DNA of 64,000 nt from Xanthomonas boreopolis. GTDB taxonomy: Bacteria > Pseudomonadota > Gammaproteobacteria > Xanthomonadales > Xanthomonadaceae. The stretch's first letter is position 1. Every line of letters begins with the position of its first letter. Below are positions 51,036 through 60,075 of the stretch, in pieces. The notes under the pieces are model-generated. The model worked only from the letters and a program-made list of their open reading frames with translations, had not been told where the DNA came from and searched no databases. The stretch covers positions 1-64,000 of the forward strand of contig BNBA01000022.1 of NCBI GenBank assembly GCA_014654535.1, written 5' to 3'. The position numbers and the translations under genes are program-made.

Positions 51036-51659
51036 GCCAGGCGGTACGATCCCGGCGCGTGGCGACGCGCCAACCCGTTCGGCGCCTCCCTGCCACTGCG
51101 GCGCGGATCGACGAGAAGCGCCAGAAAGCGCTCCGTTGAGCCAAGCGATACGATCCCGGCGCGTGGCGACGCGCCAACCCGTTCGGCGCCTCCCTGCCAC
51201 TGCGGCGCGGATCGACGAGAAGCGCCAGAAAGCGCTCCGTTGAGCCAGGCGGTACGATCCCGGCGCGTGGCGACGCGCCAACCCGTTCGGCGCCTCCCTG
51301 CCACTGCGGCGCGGATCGACGAGAAACGCCAGAAAGCGCTCCGTTGAGCCAGGCGGTACGATCCCGGCGCGTGGCGACGCGCCAACCCGTTCGGCGCCTC
51401 CCTGCCACTGCGGCGCGGATCGACGAGAAGCGCCAGAAAGCGCTCCGTTGAGCCAAGCGATACGATCCCGGCGCGTGGCGACGCGCCAACCCGTTCGGCG
51501 CCTCCCTGCCACTGCGGCGCGGATCGACGAGAAGCGCCAGAAAGCGCTCCGTTGAGCCAAGCGATACGATCCCGGCGCGTGGCGACGCGCCAACCCGTTC
51601 GACGCTTCCCTGCCACTGCGGCGCGGATCGGCGAGAAACGCCGCAAGGCGCTGCGCTGA
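51001..51659 (+). repeat. 104-bp tandem array made of the LOG gene 3' end
   Basis: GGATCG starts at 51001, 51105, 51209, 51313, 51417, 51521 and 51625, exactly 104 bases apart: six full units and a diverged 35-base seventh. Each unit begins with the last ten codons of the LOG gene and its TGA, then about 70 bases with a perfect 7-bp hairpin (GGCGCGT / ACGCGCC, first at 51054-51071). Units differ at a few sites (GAAAC/GAAGC; CAGGCGGTAC/CAAGCGATAC). The last partial unit still reads IGEKRRKALR-stop. The units are contiguous, without spacers. The rest of 51660-51760 holds a GGGGCTGAAGCCCC-type REP fragment and no gene. Confidence 0.95.
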
Positions 51660-51760
51660 TCCCCGGGGGCGATGGCGATTGCGGGAGGGGCGTCCGGTCC
51701 CGGCGCCCTACTGGCAAGGCCCGCCGGGGCTGAAGCCCCTCCCACGAGGAATCCGGCCCG

Positions 51761-54649
51761 CTACGCCGGCGCGCCCACCATTTCCGGCGCCGGCACGCCC
51801 AGCAGGTAGCCCTGCCCGTAGTGGCACCCGAACTCGCGCAGCGTCTGCAGCTGGCGCACGGTCTCGATGCCCTCGCCGACCGTCTCGATCCCCAGCGTGG
51901 CCGCCAGCGCCAGGATGCTGCGCACCAGCGCCAGCGAATCCTGCCCCTCGTTCGCGTGCAGGTTCGCGACGAAGCTGCGGTCGATCTTCAGCGCCGAGAT
52001 CGGGAAGCGGTGCAGGTACGACAGCGCCGAGTAGCCGGTGCCGAAGTCGTCCAGCTGCACCAGCACGCCGCGCGCGCGCAGCTGGTTCAGCGTTTCCAGG
52101 ATGCGCGGCGCATCCTCCAGCAAGGCCACCTCGGTGATCTCCAGGCGCAGCCGGGCAGGGTCGGCGCCCGCGGCGTCGACCAGCCCCAGCAGGCGCCCGA
52201 CGAAATCCGAGGAACGGAAATGCAGCGGCGACACGTTGACCGAGATGTAGCCGGCGCGGGTACCGGCCAGGTGCTTGATCACCTGTTCGTACAACTGCCA
52301 GTCCACGTACTCGATCAGGCCGCTGTCCTCGCCCAGGTGGATGAAGGCGTCCGGTCGCAGCAGGCCGCGGCTCTCGTGGTTCCAGCGCAGCAGCGCCTCG
52401 TAGCCGACCACCCGGCCGTCGTCGAGGCGCACGATCGGCTGGTAATAGGGCTGGAAATCGTGGTTCTTCAGCGCGCGTCGGATATCGGCCTCGAGGTCCA
52501 GGCTGCGCATCGCCTCCTCGCGCATCGCCTCGTCGAACACGGCGAAGCGCTCGTGCGCCTGCAGCTTGGCGCGGTACATCGCCGCGTCTGCGTCGCGCAG
52601 CAGTTCCTCTCCGCTGCGGTAGTGGCTGTTCCAGAACGCGACGCCCACGCTGCCCGACGGGAACAGCTCGCGCCCGGCCACCCACATCGGCTGGCCGAGC
52701 ACGTGGTTCAACCGGCGCGCCAGTTCGCTCGCCGCCTCGACGCCTTTCGGGCAGTCCATCAGGATCGCGAATTCGTCGCCGCCTAGCCGGGCCACCACGT
52801 CCTCGGCCCGCACCGTGGCGACGATGCGCTGGGCGACCTCCACCAGCATCTGGTCGCCGGCCACGTGCCCCACGCTGTCGTTGACCAGCTTGAAGCGGTC
52901 CAGGTCCAGGAACAGCACGGCGAAGGGGGCATCGCCCTCCGCGGCGCGGCTGATCGCGTCGTCCAGGCGCTCGAGCAGGTGGGCGCGATTGGGCAGGCCG
53001 GTCAACGCGTCGTGCAGGGCCTGGTGGGTCAGGCGCTGCTCGGCGCGGATGCGCTCGGCGATCTGGCCGATCAGTTGCTCGTTGAGCTGCGCCAGTTCGC
53101 GGGTACGCTCCTGCACGCGCAGCTCCAGCTCCGCATGCGCCTGGCGCAACCGGGCCTGGCTGCGCTGCCGGGCCAGGCCGTTGCCGATGTTGTTCGCCGC
53201 GAACGCGAGCAGCCGCTGGTCGTCCAGCGAGTAGCTCACCTCGTCGGAGTAACTCTGCACCACCACCGCGCCGACGACCTCGTCATCGATGAACAACGGC
53301 ACCCCCAGCCAGCTGGCCGCCTGCTGCCCGAACCCCGACACCTCGCCCGCGGCGGCCAGCGCGTCGATCTGCTCGCGGTCGGCCAGCAGCGCGCTGTGCT
53401 TGGCGATGACGTACTCGGTCAGGCCCTTGCTGAAACGGCGCGGCGGGCGCTCGCCGTTGTGCTCGTCCACCGAATAGGGAAACTCCAGGTGCTGGCCGCT
53501 CTCGTCGACCAGGGCGATGTAGAAGTTGCGCGCGTCCAGCAGGCCGCTGACCACGCCGTGGACCTCGGCATAGAACTGCTCCTGGCTTTCCGAGGCCACC
53601 GCCAGCTCGGAGATGCGGAACAGCGCCATCTGCAGCGTCTCGGCGCGCTTGCGCTCGGCGATCTCCTCCTGCAGGTTGCGGTTGGCGCGCTGCAGTTCCG
53701 CGGTGCGTTCCTCGACCCGCTGCGCGAGCTGGGCCTGCGCCTGGTGCCGGTCCAGCGCGGTCTGCACGTGCTGGGCGACGAAGACCAGCAGGCTGCGGTC
53801 CTGCTCGGTGTAGGCGATCTGCTCGTCGTAGCTCTGCACGACGATCGCGCCGGACACATGGCCGTCGCGCAGCATGGGCACGCCGAGCCAATCGTGGCTG
53901 TCCGGGCCGCGGTCGGCGTCGGCGGGCATGCCCAGCCCCTGCGCCAGGCGGTTCGACGGCCCCCACAGCGGGATGCCCTGCTCCAGCAGCGCGAACGTCA
54001 GGCTGCTCGGGAAATCCGCGTGCGTATAACGCTGGTGCGGATCCGGCGCGAAGCTGTCCTGGGTGTCGGCGAAGTAGACGAACCGCATGCTCTCGTCGAA
54101 CGGATCGTATTCGACGATGAAGAAGTTCTCGGCGTACATCAACGAGGCCACGACCCGGTGGATGCGTTGCAGCATCTGCGGCAGCTCGAGCTGCGCACCG
54201 GACAGGTCGGCGATCTCGTACAACGCCTGCTGCAGGCGCTTGGATTTTTCCAGCTCGCTGACCTGCGACTCCAGGTGCGATCGCTCGTGCGCCGCCTCGG
54301 TGGCGGCCCGGATCGCCTCCAGCCAGCCCGGCGGCGGCCGCCCGTCGGGCAGCGCGCCGCACTCCCAGGCCACGGCGAAGAGCACGTCGCCCGCGTCCGA
54401 GCGCCAGGCATGCGCCGTGCGCGCGTCGGCCCCGGCATGTCCCGCCAGCACCTCGGCGAGCGCGCTGCGCAGCGAAGCGGACGCCGGATGGAAGCCAGCC
54501 TCGCTACGCCCGGAAGCGACCTCGTGCCAGGCCACCGCGACCATGCCATGGCCCGGCAACAGGCCCGCCAGCGCCCTGGCCACCCGTTGGCAGGCCTCGG
54601 ACGGCCGGAGCCAGGACGTGCTGTTGCCTGTAGCGATATGGCTGCCCAT
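51761..54649 (-). CDS. soluble GAF-GAF-GGDEF-EAL cyclic-di-GMP protein
   Basis: A 962-residue protein with no evident membrane segment. Order: N-terminal region (about 1-115), coiled coil (about 120-150), GAF 1 (about 150-305), coiled coil, GAF 2 (about 345-500), coiled coil (about 505-555), GGDEF (RLGGDEF near 620) and EAL (YEALLRW near 748). The GAF domains share the SWLGVPL...GAIVVQSY pattern. The inhibitory RxxD (RAED) stands five residues before GGDEF, so feedback-controlled diguanylate cyclase activity is likely. The EAL domain keeps EALLRW, EITEVAL, LDDFGTGYS and VGEGIE, so hydrolysis is also possible. The start is ATG at 54649. The GAF ligands are unknown. Confidence 0.92.
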   Translation of the reverse strand: MGSHIATGNSTSWLRPSEACQRVARALAGLLPGHGMVAVAWHEVASGRSEAGFHPASASLRSALAEVLAGHAGADARTAHAWRSDAGDVLFAVAWECGALPDGRPPPGWLEAIRAATEAAHERSHLESQVSELEKSKRLQQALYEIADLSGAQLELPQMLQRIHRVVASLMYAENFFIVEYDPFDESMRFVYFADTQDSFAPDPHQRYTHADFPSSLTFALLEQGIPLWGPSNRLAQGLGMPADADRGPDSHDWLGVPMLRDGHVSGAIVVQSYDEQIAYTEQDRSLLVFVAQHVQTALDRHQAQAQLAQRVEERTAELQRANRNLQEEIAERKRAETLQMALFRISELAVASESQEQFYAEVHGVVSGLLDARNFYIALVDESGQHLEFPYSVDEHNGERPPRRFSKGLTEYVIAKHSALLADREQIDALAAAGEVSGFGQQAASWLGVPLFIDDEVVGAVVVQSYSDEVSYSLDDQRLLAFAANNIGNGLARQRSQARLRQAHAELELRVQERTRELAQLNEQLIGQIAERIRAEQRLTHQALHDALTGLPNRAHLLERLDDAISRAAEGDAPFAVLFLDLDRFKLVNDSVGHVAGDQMLVEVAQRIVATVRAEDVVARLGGDEFAILMDCPKGVEAASELARRLNHVLGQPMWVAGRELFPSGSVGVAFWNSHYRSGEELLRDADAAMYRAKLQAHERFAVFDEAMREEAMRSLDLEADIRRALKNHDFQPYYQPIVRLDDGRVVGYEALLRWNHESRGLLRPDAFIHLGEDSGLIEYVDWQLYEQVIKHLAGTRAGYISVNVSPLHFRSSDFVGRLLGLVDAAGADPARLRLEITEVALLEDAPRILETLNQLRARGVLVQLDDFGTGYSALSYLHRFPISALKIDRSFVANLHANEGQDSLALVRSILALAATLGIETVGEGIETVRQLQTLREFGCHYGQGYLLGVPAPEMVGAPA

Positions 54650-54834
54650 CCCTTCCTTTCATTCGTGTTCCGGTGCTCTCCCCGGCCGCGAGCATAACGT
54701 CTCGCCTGGGCCCTGACAGCCATGCAACCAGGCGGCATCCACCGGCGCGTGCCGCCCTCCCGGACGGGACGCGCCGGGCCGCCAGCCACGCGGCGCCCCT
54801 CTCAAAGCGCAGCGCGCGCTCTAGAATCGAAGCG

Positions 54835-55431
54835 ATGCCCGACACCCTCGTCCACCCCGTCCAGCATGCCCAGGACGTCAAGCACAGCCGCTTCCTCGCC
54901 CGCGCCGCTCCCATCGACAGCGGCCAGGCGGCGCTGATCTTTATCCGGGAAGCCTCGGACGCCGAGGCCACCCACAACTGCTGGGCCTATCGCTGCGGCG
55001 GCGACTACCGTTCCAGCGACGACGGCGAGCCGGCGGGAACCGCCGGCCGGCCGATCCTTGCCGCGATCGACGGGCAAGGCTTCGACCGCGTCGCGGTGGT
55101 GGTCGCCCGCTGGTTCGGCGGGGTCAAGCTCGGCGCGGGCGGGCTGGTGCGCGCCTATGGCGGTACCGCCGCCGAATGCCTGCGGTTGGCACCACGCTCG
55201 CCGCTGGTGCCGATGCGTCGGTTGCGGCTGCATTGCCGCTTCGACGACATCGGCCTGGTGCATGCCCTGCTGCCCGCGCATGCGGCGGCCAAGCTGGACG
55301 AAACCTTCGACGCCGACGGCCTGCGATTGCGCGTCCAGTTGCCGGCGGACCAGGAGGACGCCTTGAAAACCCGCCTGCGCGACGCCACCCGCAATCGCAT
55401 CGGCATTTCCGAAGAACGGACAGATGAATGA
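54835..55431 (+). CDS. yigZ: YigZ/IMPACT family protein
   Basis: A 198-residue UPF0029 protein. VKHSRFLARAAPIDS, AYRCGGDYRSSDDGEPAGTAG and VVARWFGGVKLGAGGLVRAY are family hallmarks. A C-terminal domain (DUF1949-like, about 135-198) follows. The family is related to eukaryotic IMPACT; its bacterial role is unclear, with links to translation proposed. A -10-like TAGAAT lies eight bases before the ATG. The stop overlaps the ABC exporter start. Confidence 0.9.
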   Translation: MPDTLVHPVQHAQDVKHSRFLARAAPIDSGQAALIFIREASDAEATHNCWAYRCGGDYRSSDDGEPAGTAGRPILAAIDGQGFDRVAVVVARWFGGVKLGAGGLVRAYGGTAAECLRLAPRSPLVPMRRLRLHCRFDDIGLVHALLPAHAAAKLDETFDADGLRLRVQLPADQEDALKTRLRDATRNRIGISEERTDE

Positions 55432-57190
55432 CTCCCCCGGCAGGTCGACGAAGTCGCTGAAGCAACTGGGCAGCCTGCGCACGCTGTGGCCGTTCGTGCG
55501 CCGCCACCTGCGCCTGTTCGTGCTGTGGCTGGTGGCGCTGGCCCTGTCCTCGGCCGCCACCTTGAGCCTGCCGACCGCGGTCAAGCAGGTCATCGACCAT
55601 GGCTTCTCCGGCGGCGGCCAGATCAACCGCACCTTCGTGCTGCTGTTCGGGGTGGCGGTGGTGCTGGCGTTCGCCACCGCCGCGCGCTTCTACTTCGTGT
55701 CGCTGCTCGGCGAGAAGGTCGTCGCCGACCTGCGCAATCGGCTGTACGCGCACCTGATCGGCCTGGATGCCGGTTTCCACGACCGCAACCGCAGCGGCGA
55801 GCTGGTCTCGCGCCTGTCGGCCGACAGCGAACTGTTGCGCAGCGTGATCGGCTCGACCATGTCGGTGGCGCTGCGCAGCACGGTCACGGTGGTCGGCAGC
55901 CTGGCCATGCTGTTCGTCACCAGCCCGCGGCTGGCGGCGTACTCGCTGGTCGGCATCCCGCTGGCGGTGCTGCCGATCGTGCTCGGCGCGCGCCGCCTGC
56001 AGAAGATCTCGCGCGCCAGCCAGGACCGCGTGGCCGACGCCAACACCCTGGCCGCGGAAACGCTCGGCGCGGTCCGCACCGTGCAGGCGCATGCGCGCGA
56101 ATCCTACGAACGCAAGCGCTTCGGCGCCGCGCTGGACGCCTCGGTGCAGACCGCGCGGCGGCGCATCCGCACCCAGGCCCTGGTCACGGCCATCGCGATC
56201 GTGCTGGTGTTCGGCGCGATCGTGCTGGTGCTGTGGTCGGGCGCGCACGACGTGATCGACGGCCGCATGACGCCCGGCACGCTCGGCCAGTTCGTGCTGT
56301 ATGCGTTGATCGGCGGCGGCTCGGTCGGCGCGCTGGCGGAAGTGTGGAACGAGCTGCAGCGCGCCGCCGGCGGCATGGGCCGCATCGCCGAGCTGCTGCA
56401 GGAACGCCCTGGCGTCGTCGCCCCGGCATCGCCGCGCGGCCTGCCCGAGCCCCTGCGCGGCGAGATCCGCTTCGACAACGTGGTGTTCCACTACCCGCAA
56501 CGGCCCGATCACGCGGCGCTGGACGGCTTCGACCTGCACGTGCGGCCGGGCGAGACCGTGGCGCTGGTCGGCCCGTCCGGGGCCGGCAAGAGCACGGTGC
56601 TGTCGCTGCTGCTGCGCTTCCACGATCCGGACAGCGGCAAGGTCCTGGTGGAAGGCCACGACCTCCGGGAATTCGACCCGGCCGCGCTGCGCGAGCGCAT
56701 CGCCCTGGTGCCGCAGCAGCCGGCGCTGTTCGCCGCCAGCGCGGCCGACAACATCCGCTATGGCCGCCTCGACGCCAGCGATGCCGAGCTGCAGGCCGCG
56801 GCGGAGGCCGCCGAGGCCGACGAGTTCATCCGCGCCCTGCCCGAAGGCTATGCCAGCGAACTGGGCGAACGCGGCGCGCGCCTGTCCGGCGGCCAGCAGC
56901 AGCGCATCGCGATCGCGCGGGCGCTGTTGAAGGACGCGCCGATCCTGTTGCTCGACGAGGCGACCAGCGCCCTGGACGCGCAAAGCGAACGCGCCGTGCA
57001 GCAGGCGCTGGAACGACTGATGGCGGGCCGCACCACGCTGGTGATCGCCCACCGGCTGGCCACCGTGCTCAAGGCCGATCGCATCGTGGTGATGGACCAC
57101 GGCCGCATCATCGCCCAGGGCACGCATGCCGAGCTGCTGGCGCAAGGCGGCCTGTACGCCGAACTCGCGCGCCTGCAGTTCATCGATTGA
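55424..57190 (+). CDS. ABC exporter with fused membrane and ATPase domains, MsbA-like
   Basis: A 588-residue half-transporter. The membrane domain (about 20-325, six segments) and NBD (about 345-585) are in one chain. Walker A is GPSGAGKST near 384, the signature LSGGQQQRIAIARAL near 487, Walker B ILLLDEATSALD near 506 and the H-loop AHRLATV. The group exports lipids, drugs or peptides; the cargo cannot be named here. It overlaps yigZ by eight bases. No accessory protein gene is adjacent. Confidence 0.92.
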   Translation: MNDSPGRSTKSLKQLGSLRTLWPFVRRHLRLFVLWLVALALSSAATLSLPTAVKQVIDHGFSGGGQINRTFVLLFGVAVVLAFATAARFYFVSLLGEKVVADLRNRLYAHLIGLDAGFHDRNRSGELVSRLSADSELLRSVIGSTMSVALRSTVTVVGSLAMLFVTSPRLAAYSLVGIPLAVLPIVLGARRLQKISRASQDRVADANTLAAETLGAVRTVQAHARESYERKRFGAALDASVQTARRRIRTQALVTAIAIVLVFGAIVLVLWSGAHDVIDGRMTPGTLGQFVLYALIGGGSVGALAEVWNELQRAAGGMGRIAELLQERPGVVAPASPRGLPEPLRGEIRFDNVVFHYPQRPDHAALDGFDLHVRPGETVALVGPSGAGKSTVLSLLLRFHDPDSGKVLVEGHDLREFDPAALRERIALVPQQPALFAASAADNIRYGRLDASDAELQAAAEAAEADEFIRALPEGYASELGERGARLSGGQQQRIAIARALLKDAPILLLDEATSALDAQSERAVQQALERLMAGRTTLVIAHRLATVLKADRIVVMDHGRIIAQGTHAELLAQGGLYAELARLQFID

Positions 57191-57356
57191 GCCCGCCGGG
57201 GCATCCGCGCTGCGGGCCAAGCGTCGGCAGCGGGCTCGACAGGGCCCGCAGAAACCGAACGCGGCCTGTCCGGGCCGGGTGACGCGCCCTTAACGCCGGC
57301 CTTCGCATGCTCGCGTTGCCGGCATCGCCGGCGGCAATCGATCCAGGAGGTGCGCA

Positions 57357-57548
57357 ATGTCTTTCCGCCAGTTCCCCGCTGTCGCTCCGGATGGCGAGAC
57401 CTACGTGATCATCGAGTTCCGCGACGAATCGAACAACGCCGGCGAACAGCCTTCGCCGCGCTACGAGCTGGCCGATGGCCGGCACCTGGTACGCCAGGGC
57501 CAGCAGTACACCACCACCGGCGGCGAACTCCGGCTGTCCGCGGCCTGA
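57357..57548 (+). CDS. small hypothetical protein
   Basis: A 63-residue protein, MSFRQFPAVAPDGETYVIIE and onward, with alternating hydrophobic residues that suggest a small beta-rich fold. It has no signal peptide, membrane segment or known domain. A strong GGAGGTG stands seven bases before the ATG, which supports real translation. It lies alone, 166 bases after the exporter gene and before the DnaA-box hairpin. Confidence 0.65.
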   Translation: MSFRQFPAVAPDGETYVIIEFRDESNNAGEQPSPRYELADGRHLVRQGQQYTTTGGELRLSAA

Positions 57549-57612
57549 GCGGACGCCGGCCATTTTTTCGCCATCCGTCTTGACACGCCCGCGCCGCAAG
57601 GCGCGCGGCGCG

Positions 57613-57664
57613 TTATCCACATGCTTGTCCGCATTTCATCCACAGCCGGTGTGGATGAAATGCG
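57613..57664. promoter_or_regulatory. cluster of DnaA-box-like sites in a perfect hairpin
   Basis: A consensus DnaA box, TTATCCACA, lies at 57613-57621. Just after it, a perfect 15-bp stem (CGCATTTCATCCACA at 57630 and its complement to 57664, loop GCCGG) contains two more boxes, TCATCCACA and TGTGGATGA, in inverse orientation, each one base from consensus. No gene overlaps it. Confidence 0.55.
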
Positions 57665-57730
57665 CGACGACGGCGCTTGCCCGCGGCTCCTCTGTGGGAG
57701 CGGGCAGAGAGAGATGGCAGTACGCCCACC

Positions 57731-58843
57731 TCAGCGCGGCAGCACCCGCCCGATGCCGCTCTCGTCGATCTCGCGCGCGGCGCGCGCCAGGGCCGCGGCG
57801 TCGCTGGCATGGTCGAAGCCGATGCGGAAATGCAGCTCGCCCGCCGGCGTGCGCGAGGAATGGATCGAGGAGAGATTGACCGCGTGCCGCTCGAATACGT
57901 GCAGCAGCACGCGTAGCGAGCCGGGCTGGTCCTCGGGCAGGTAGACGCTCAACGCGCGCGCCTCGGTCAGGTCGGCCAGCAGGTACCCCACGCGCTCGTA
58001 GCTGTAGTTGCCGCCTTCCAGCGCCTGCGCGCCGATCGCGGCCTTGTTGTCGTGCAGGAAGATCTCGCGGAAACGGGCGCGCGCCGCATCGTCGCCGCGG
58101 GCGACCAGCGCGCGCAGTTCCTGCAGGTGCGAAAGCAACCGGTCGAGCATCTCGCCGACGTGCGGGTTGCCGAACTGGATGTCCTCGTAGATCGCCGGAT
58201 TGAGCGAGAGGATGCGCGCGATGATCGCCGTGTCCAGCTCGAACGAGGCGGAACGGAACGGCATCAGGGCCGGCAGCTGGCCGAGCAGCGGCGCGTAGTC
58301 GCGCAGCACCCCGGCCTGGGCCAGGTGGGTCGCATGCACCATCGCCTGCACCAGCGCCATCACCCGGTCGTGATGTTCGGGCGTGGCGGGCACGCATTCG
58401 GCCTCGAGCGCGTCGCACAGCGTCTGCAGCCATGCGCGCCAGGCATCGAGCCGCGCCTCGCAGACCACCATCACCCGGCCCTTGAGCGTGGGCGACTTCG
58501 GCGGCGCGGTCATCGGATGCAGGCCGACCACCTCGGCCTGCGATTCCAGCATCGCCGCCACCGGCCCCTGCTTGATCGAGGTGATGTCCAGCCACAGCCG
58601 GCCGCGCTCGCGGCCGGCGGCCAGCGCCGCGTAGCGGCGGATCAGCGCTTCGGTCTGGCGGATCGGCGCCGAGAACACCAGCACGTCGGCGCGGTCCACC
58701 AGCGCCTGCTCGTCGAGCGAGGCCGGATCGGCCGGATCGTGCCCGACCACCTCCAGCTGCATGCGTTCGCGCAGGAATCGCTGCAACCACCGGCCATAGG
58801 CACCGGCGCTGCCGACGATGCCGACGACGGGACGCGCCGTCAT
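57731..58843 (-). CDS. tyrA: prephenate dehydrogenase with ACT domain
   Basis: A 370-residue protein with an N-terminal Rossmann domain (VGIVGSAGAYGRWL), the prephenate dehydrogenase helical domain (LDITSIKQGPVAAML, GLHPMTAPP, MVHATHLAQAG) and a C-terminal ACT domain (about 290-360; VYLPEDQPGSLRVLLHVFE). It converts prephenate to 4-hydroxyphenylpyruvate for tyrosine. The ACT domain suggests feedback control by tyrosine. No chorismate mutase domain is fused. The ATG at 58843 overlaps the pdxY stop (ATGA). Confidence 0.88.
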   Translation of the reverse strand: MTARPVVGIVGSAGAYGRWLQRFLRERMQLEVVGHDPADPASLDEQALVDRADVLVFSAPIRQTEALIRRYAALAAGRERGRLWLDITSIKQGPVAAMLESQAEVVGLHPMTAPPKSPTLKGRVMVVCEARLDAWRAWLQTLCDALEAECVPATPEHHDRVMALVQAMVHATHLAQAGVLRDYAPLLGQLPALMPFRSASFELDTAIIARILSLNPAIYEDIQFGNPHVGEMLDRLLSHLQELRALVARGDDAARARFREIFLHDNKAAIGAQALEGGNYSYERVGYLLADLTEARALSVYLPEDQPGSLRVLLHVFERHAVNLSSIHSSRTPAGELHFRIGFDHASDAAALARAAREIDESGIGRVLPR

Positions 58844-59748
58844 GCCAGGCGCTCGACGGCGAAGCGCCCCGGCGTGGACAGTGCCGCCGGCGCGGCGGCG
58901 AGCACGTCGAACTCCTCGTAGCCATCGGCCAGGGTCGCCTCCAGCGCCGCGTGCACGCCCGACAGCGCGCGCCCGGCCGCCGATTCGAACGACTCGCCCT
59001 GCAGCAGGAAACCGATCAACAGCGACATCAGCACGTCGCCGGTACCGGCCACGTCCACCGGCAGGTACGGGGTCGCCCAGCGCCAGACCGCGTCGCGGCT
59101 CACCGCCAGCGTCACCAGCTGGCCTTCGGCGCCGGCCACGCTGTGCGCGAGCACCCACTCCGGGCCGCGCTCGAGCAACTCGCGCGACGCGGCGATCGCA
59201 TCGTCCTGCGCCAGGCTGTCGCGGCCGCTCAGGCGGCCCAGCTCGTACGCATTGGGCGTCACCAGCCAGGCCTTTGGCAGCAACCGCTCGACGAACACCT
59301 TTTCCAGCGCGGGCTCCACGTAGGGCCCGGTGTGGGTATCGCCGATCACCGGGTCCAGGCAGTAGCGCAGCTGCGGCGCCAGGTCCTGCAGGCCATCGAG
59401 CCAGTCGGCGAACGCCTCGCCGTTGGCGAGGCTGCCGAGATAGCCGGAGACCAGCAACTTGGCGCGCTGCGGCAGGCCGCGCTCGCTCGCGCCCAGCAAC
59501 AGGTCGGAGAACCAGTCCACCGGCAGGATGCGCCCGCGCAGGGTCGAATAGAACGGCGCATTGCTGAGCAGCGTGGTCGGGATCTCCGCCACGCGCACGC
59601 CCAGCGCGCGCAGCGGGGGGATCGCCGCGCTGTTGCCGGCGTGGCCGTAGACCAGTTGCGACTGGACGGAGATGACGTCGACCGGCGCGGGCCCATCGGG
59701 GCGCTGGCGACGGCCGTGGACGAGGTGTCCGGGTTGCGATTGGCTCAT
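58840..59748 (-). CDS. pdxY: pyridoxal kinase, PdxY type
   Basis: A 302-residue ribokinase-superfamily kinase. VDVISVQSQLVYGHAGNSAA, YCLDPVIGDTHTGPYV and the catalytic VAGTGDVLMSLLIGF match PdxY, which phosphorylates pyridoxal in vitamin B6 salvage. ATG at 59748 gives MSQSQPGHLVHGR; the leader before VDVIS is about ten residues longer than usual. It is upstream of tyrA with a four-base overlap. Pyridoxal phosphate is the cofactor of the tyrosine aminotransferase step that follows TyrA, a possible reason for the pairing. Confidence 0.88.
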   Translation of the reverse strand: MSQSQPGHLVHGRRQRPDGPAPVDVISVQSQLVYGHAGNSAAIPPLRALGVRVAEIPTTLLSNAPFYSTLRGRILPVDWFSDLLLGASERGLPQRAKLLVSGYLGSLANGEAFADWLDGLQDLAPQLRYCLDPVIGDTHTGPYVEPALEKVFVERLLPKAWLVTPNAYELGRLSGRDSLAQDDAIAASRELLERGPEWVLAHSVAGAEGQLVTLAVSRDAVWRWATPYLPVDVAGTGDVLMSLLIGFLLQGESFESAAGRALSGVHAALEATLADGYEEFDVLAAAPAALSTPGRFAVERLA

Positions 59749-59800
59749 CGCCGCATTGTAGGCGCGCGCAGGCGGCACGGCACGTTCGCCTTTGCATTTC

Positions 59801-60060
59801 GCAGGAGCGACTTCAGTCGCGGCGGGGCTTTACCGAAAGCTTCTTCGCGACTGAAGCCGCTCCTACGAAGAGCGAAAACAGCCGGCACTTCGGGAAAGCC
59901 CGTCGGGACTGAAGTCCCTCCCACGAGAATGTCGTCGACTCGATGGGCGTCTGGAGCAAAGCCCCCCTTCCGTTAAGGGGGGCGCGCCGACAGGCCGGGG
60001 ACGGGCAAGGCAGAAGCGGGGCCCGCGGTTTTGCGAAGCAAAAGCGTGGGGGTGCAGCCC
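59801..60060. repeat. block of REP-like palindromes between pdxY and dnaJ
   Basis: GCAGGAGCGACTTCAGTCGC (59801) is mirrored by GCGACTGAAGCCGCTCCTAC (59847-59866). A GTCGGGACTGAAGTCCCTCC copy follows at 59902, then a CCCCCCTT/AAGGGGGG hairpin (about 59964-59983), TTTTGC/GCAAAA (60029-60043) and CCCGC/GCGGG. The stretch 59749-60075 holds no gene. Confidence 0.65.
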
Positions 60061-60075
60061 GCGAAGCGGGATGCA

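Noticed and set aside
51001..51659. CRISPR array
   Set aside because: Units are contiguous and nearly identical over all 104 bases, with no unique spacers and no cas genes nearby.
50190..51745. Long open frames on the minus strand across the 104-bp array, encoding repeated Arg-rich segments
   Set aside because: All three minus frames stay open because the unit has no minus-strand stop and 104 is not a multiple of three. The composition is that of antisense high-GC DNA and no ribosome site is seen.
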